This document shows, piece by piece, positions 6,190 through 6,240 of a stretch of DNA of 6,240 bases; position 1 is the first letter of the stretch; the number at the start of each line of letters is the position of its first letter. The DNA comes from Chloroflexota bacterium. GTDB taxonomy: Bacteria; Chloroflexota; Anaerolineae; J102. The DNA lies in NCBI GenBank assembly GCA_013152695.1, contig JAADFV010000147.1:1444-7683 (forward strand), written 5' to 3'. The notes beneath the pieces were generated by a model. The model had not been told where the DNA came from and searched no databases. It was given only the letters and a program-made list of their open reading frames with translations. A program made the position numbers and the translations under genes.

Positions 6190-6225
6190 CCCCCAACGCT
6201 CGCTGCTCTCGCTTTTTTTTGGGGG
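6190..6225. repeat. inverted repeat flanking a GC-rich loop and T8 run
   Basis: CCCCCAA (6190-6196) and TTGGGGG (6219-6225) are exact reverse complements, 22 bp apart, with a T8 run (6213-6220) against the second arm. It could be a hairpin ending a gene to the right of the window, but no U-run follows the stem on the minus-strand RNA, so a terminator role is unproven. Confidence 0.35.
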
Positions 6226-6237
6226 GGTAGGGAGGGG
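6221..6237 (+). other. G-quadruplex-type sequence at the right edge
   Basis: GGGGGGGTAGGGAGGGG satisfies the usual rule of four G-tracts of at least three with loops of one or two bases. It directly follows a T8 run and lies about 220 bp upstream of the 206-residue gene. The pattern is read directly; folding in the cell is not shown. Confidence 0.45.
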
Positions 6238-6240
6238 AAT

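Overview
The window holds four genes, all on the minus strand, so the transcription order runs from high to low coordinates. They are: (1) a 206-residue protein of unknown function (6003 to 5383); (2) an AMP-forming acyl-CoA synthetase of the acetyl-CoA synthetase type (5228 to 3267); (3) an 864-residue membrane protein that joins a GT39/PMT-type glycosyltransferase to a C-terminal SGNH (GDSL) hydrolase (3107 to 513); and (4) the N-terminal 153 residues of an acyl-CoA dehydrogenase that runs off the left edge (459 to 1). The gaps are 154, 159 and 53 bp. No RNA gene, CRISPR array, transposase or integrase is visible.

The synthetase and the dehydrogenase make metabolic sense together: one activates a carboxylic acid to its CoA thioester, and the other would start its alpha,beta-oxidation. 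The synthetase has Gly where strict acetyl-CoA synthetases have the pocket-closing Trp, so an acyl group longer than acetate is the better guess. The glycosyltransferase-SGNH gene sits between them and does not fit that pathway. It is also clearly more AT-rich: sampled lines give about 43-45% GC, against about 68% in a sampled synthetase line and 57% in a sampled line of the 206-residue gene. This suggests it was inserted or transferred into an acyl-CoA gene cluster. Its likely job is at the cell envelope, moving a sugar from a polyprenyl-phosphate donor, with an extracytoplasmic esterase or acyltransferase domain attached.

The 206-residue gene has an N-terminal helical segment like those of small antitoxin-type proteins and a C-terminal NPCBM-like beta-sandwich. 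It has no signal peptide and no visible Shine-Dalgarno site. Its upstream region (6004-6240) is rich in short repeats: a degenerate 10-bp repeat, five units of a degenerate 7-bp repeat, an inverted repeat around a T8/G7 run, and a G-quadruplex-type sequence. The gap upstream of the synthetase has a candidate promoter whose -35 box lies in an imperfect inverted repeat.

The organism is a bacterium with moderately high GC. The mix of acyl-CoA genes, a GT39 membrane protein, an NPCBM-like module and short intergenic repeats would fit Chloroflexota, but that is an impression of style and not a demonstrated placement.
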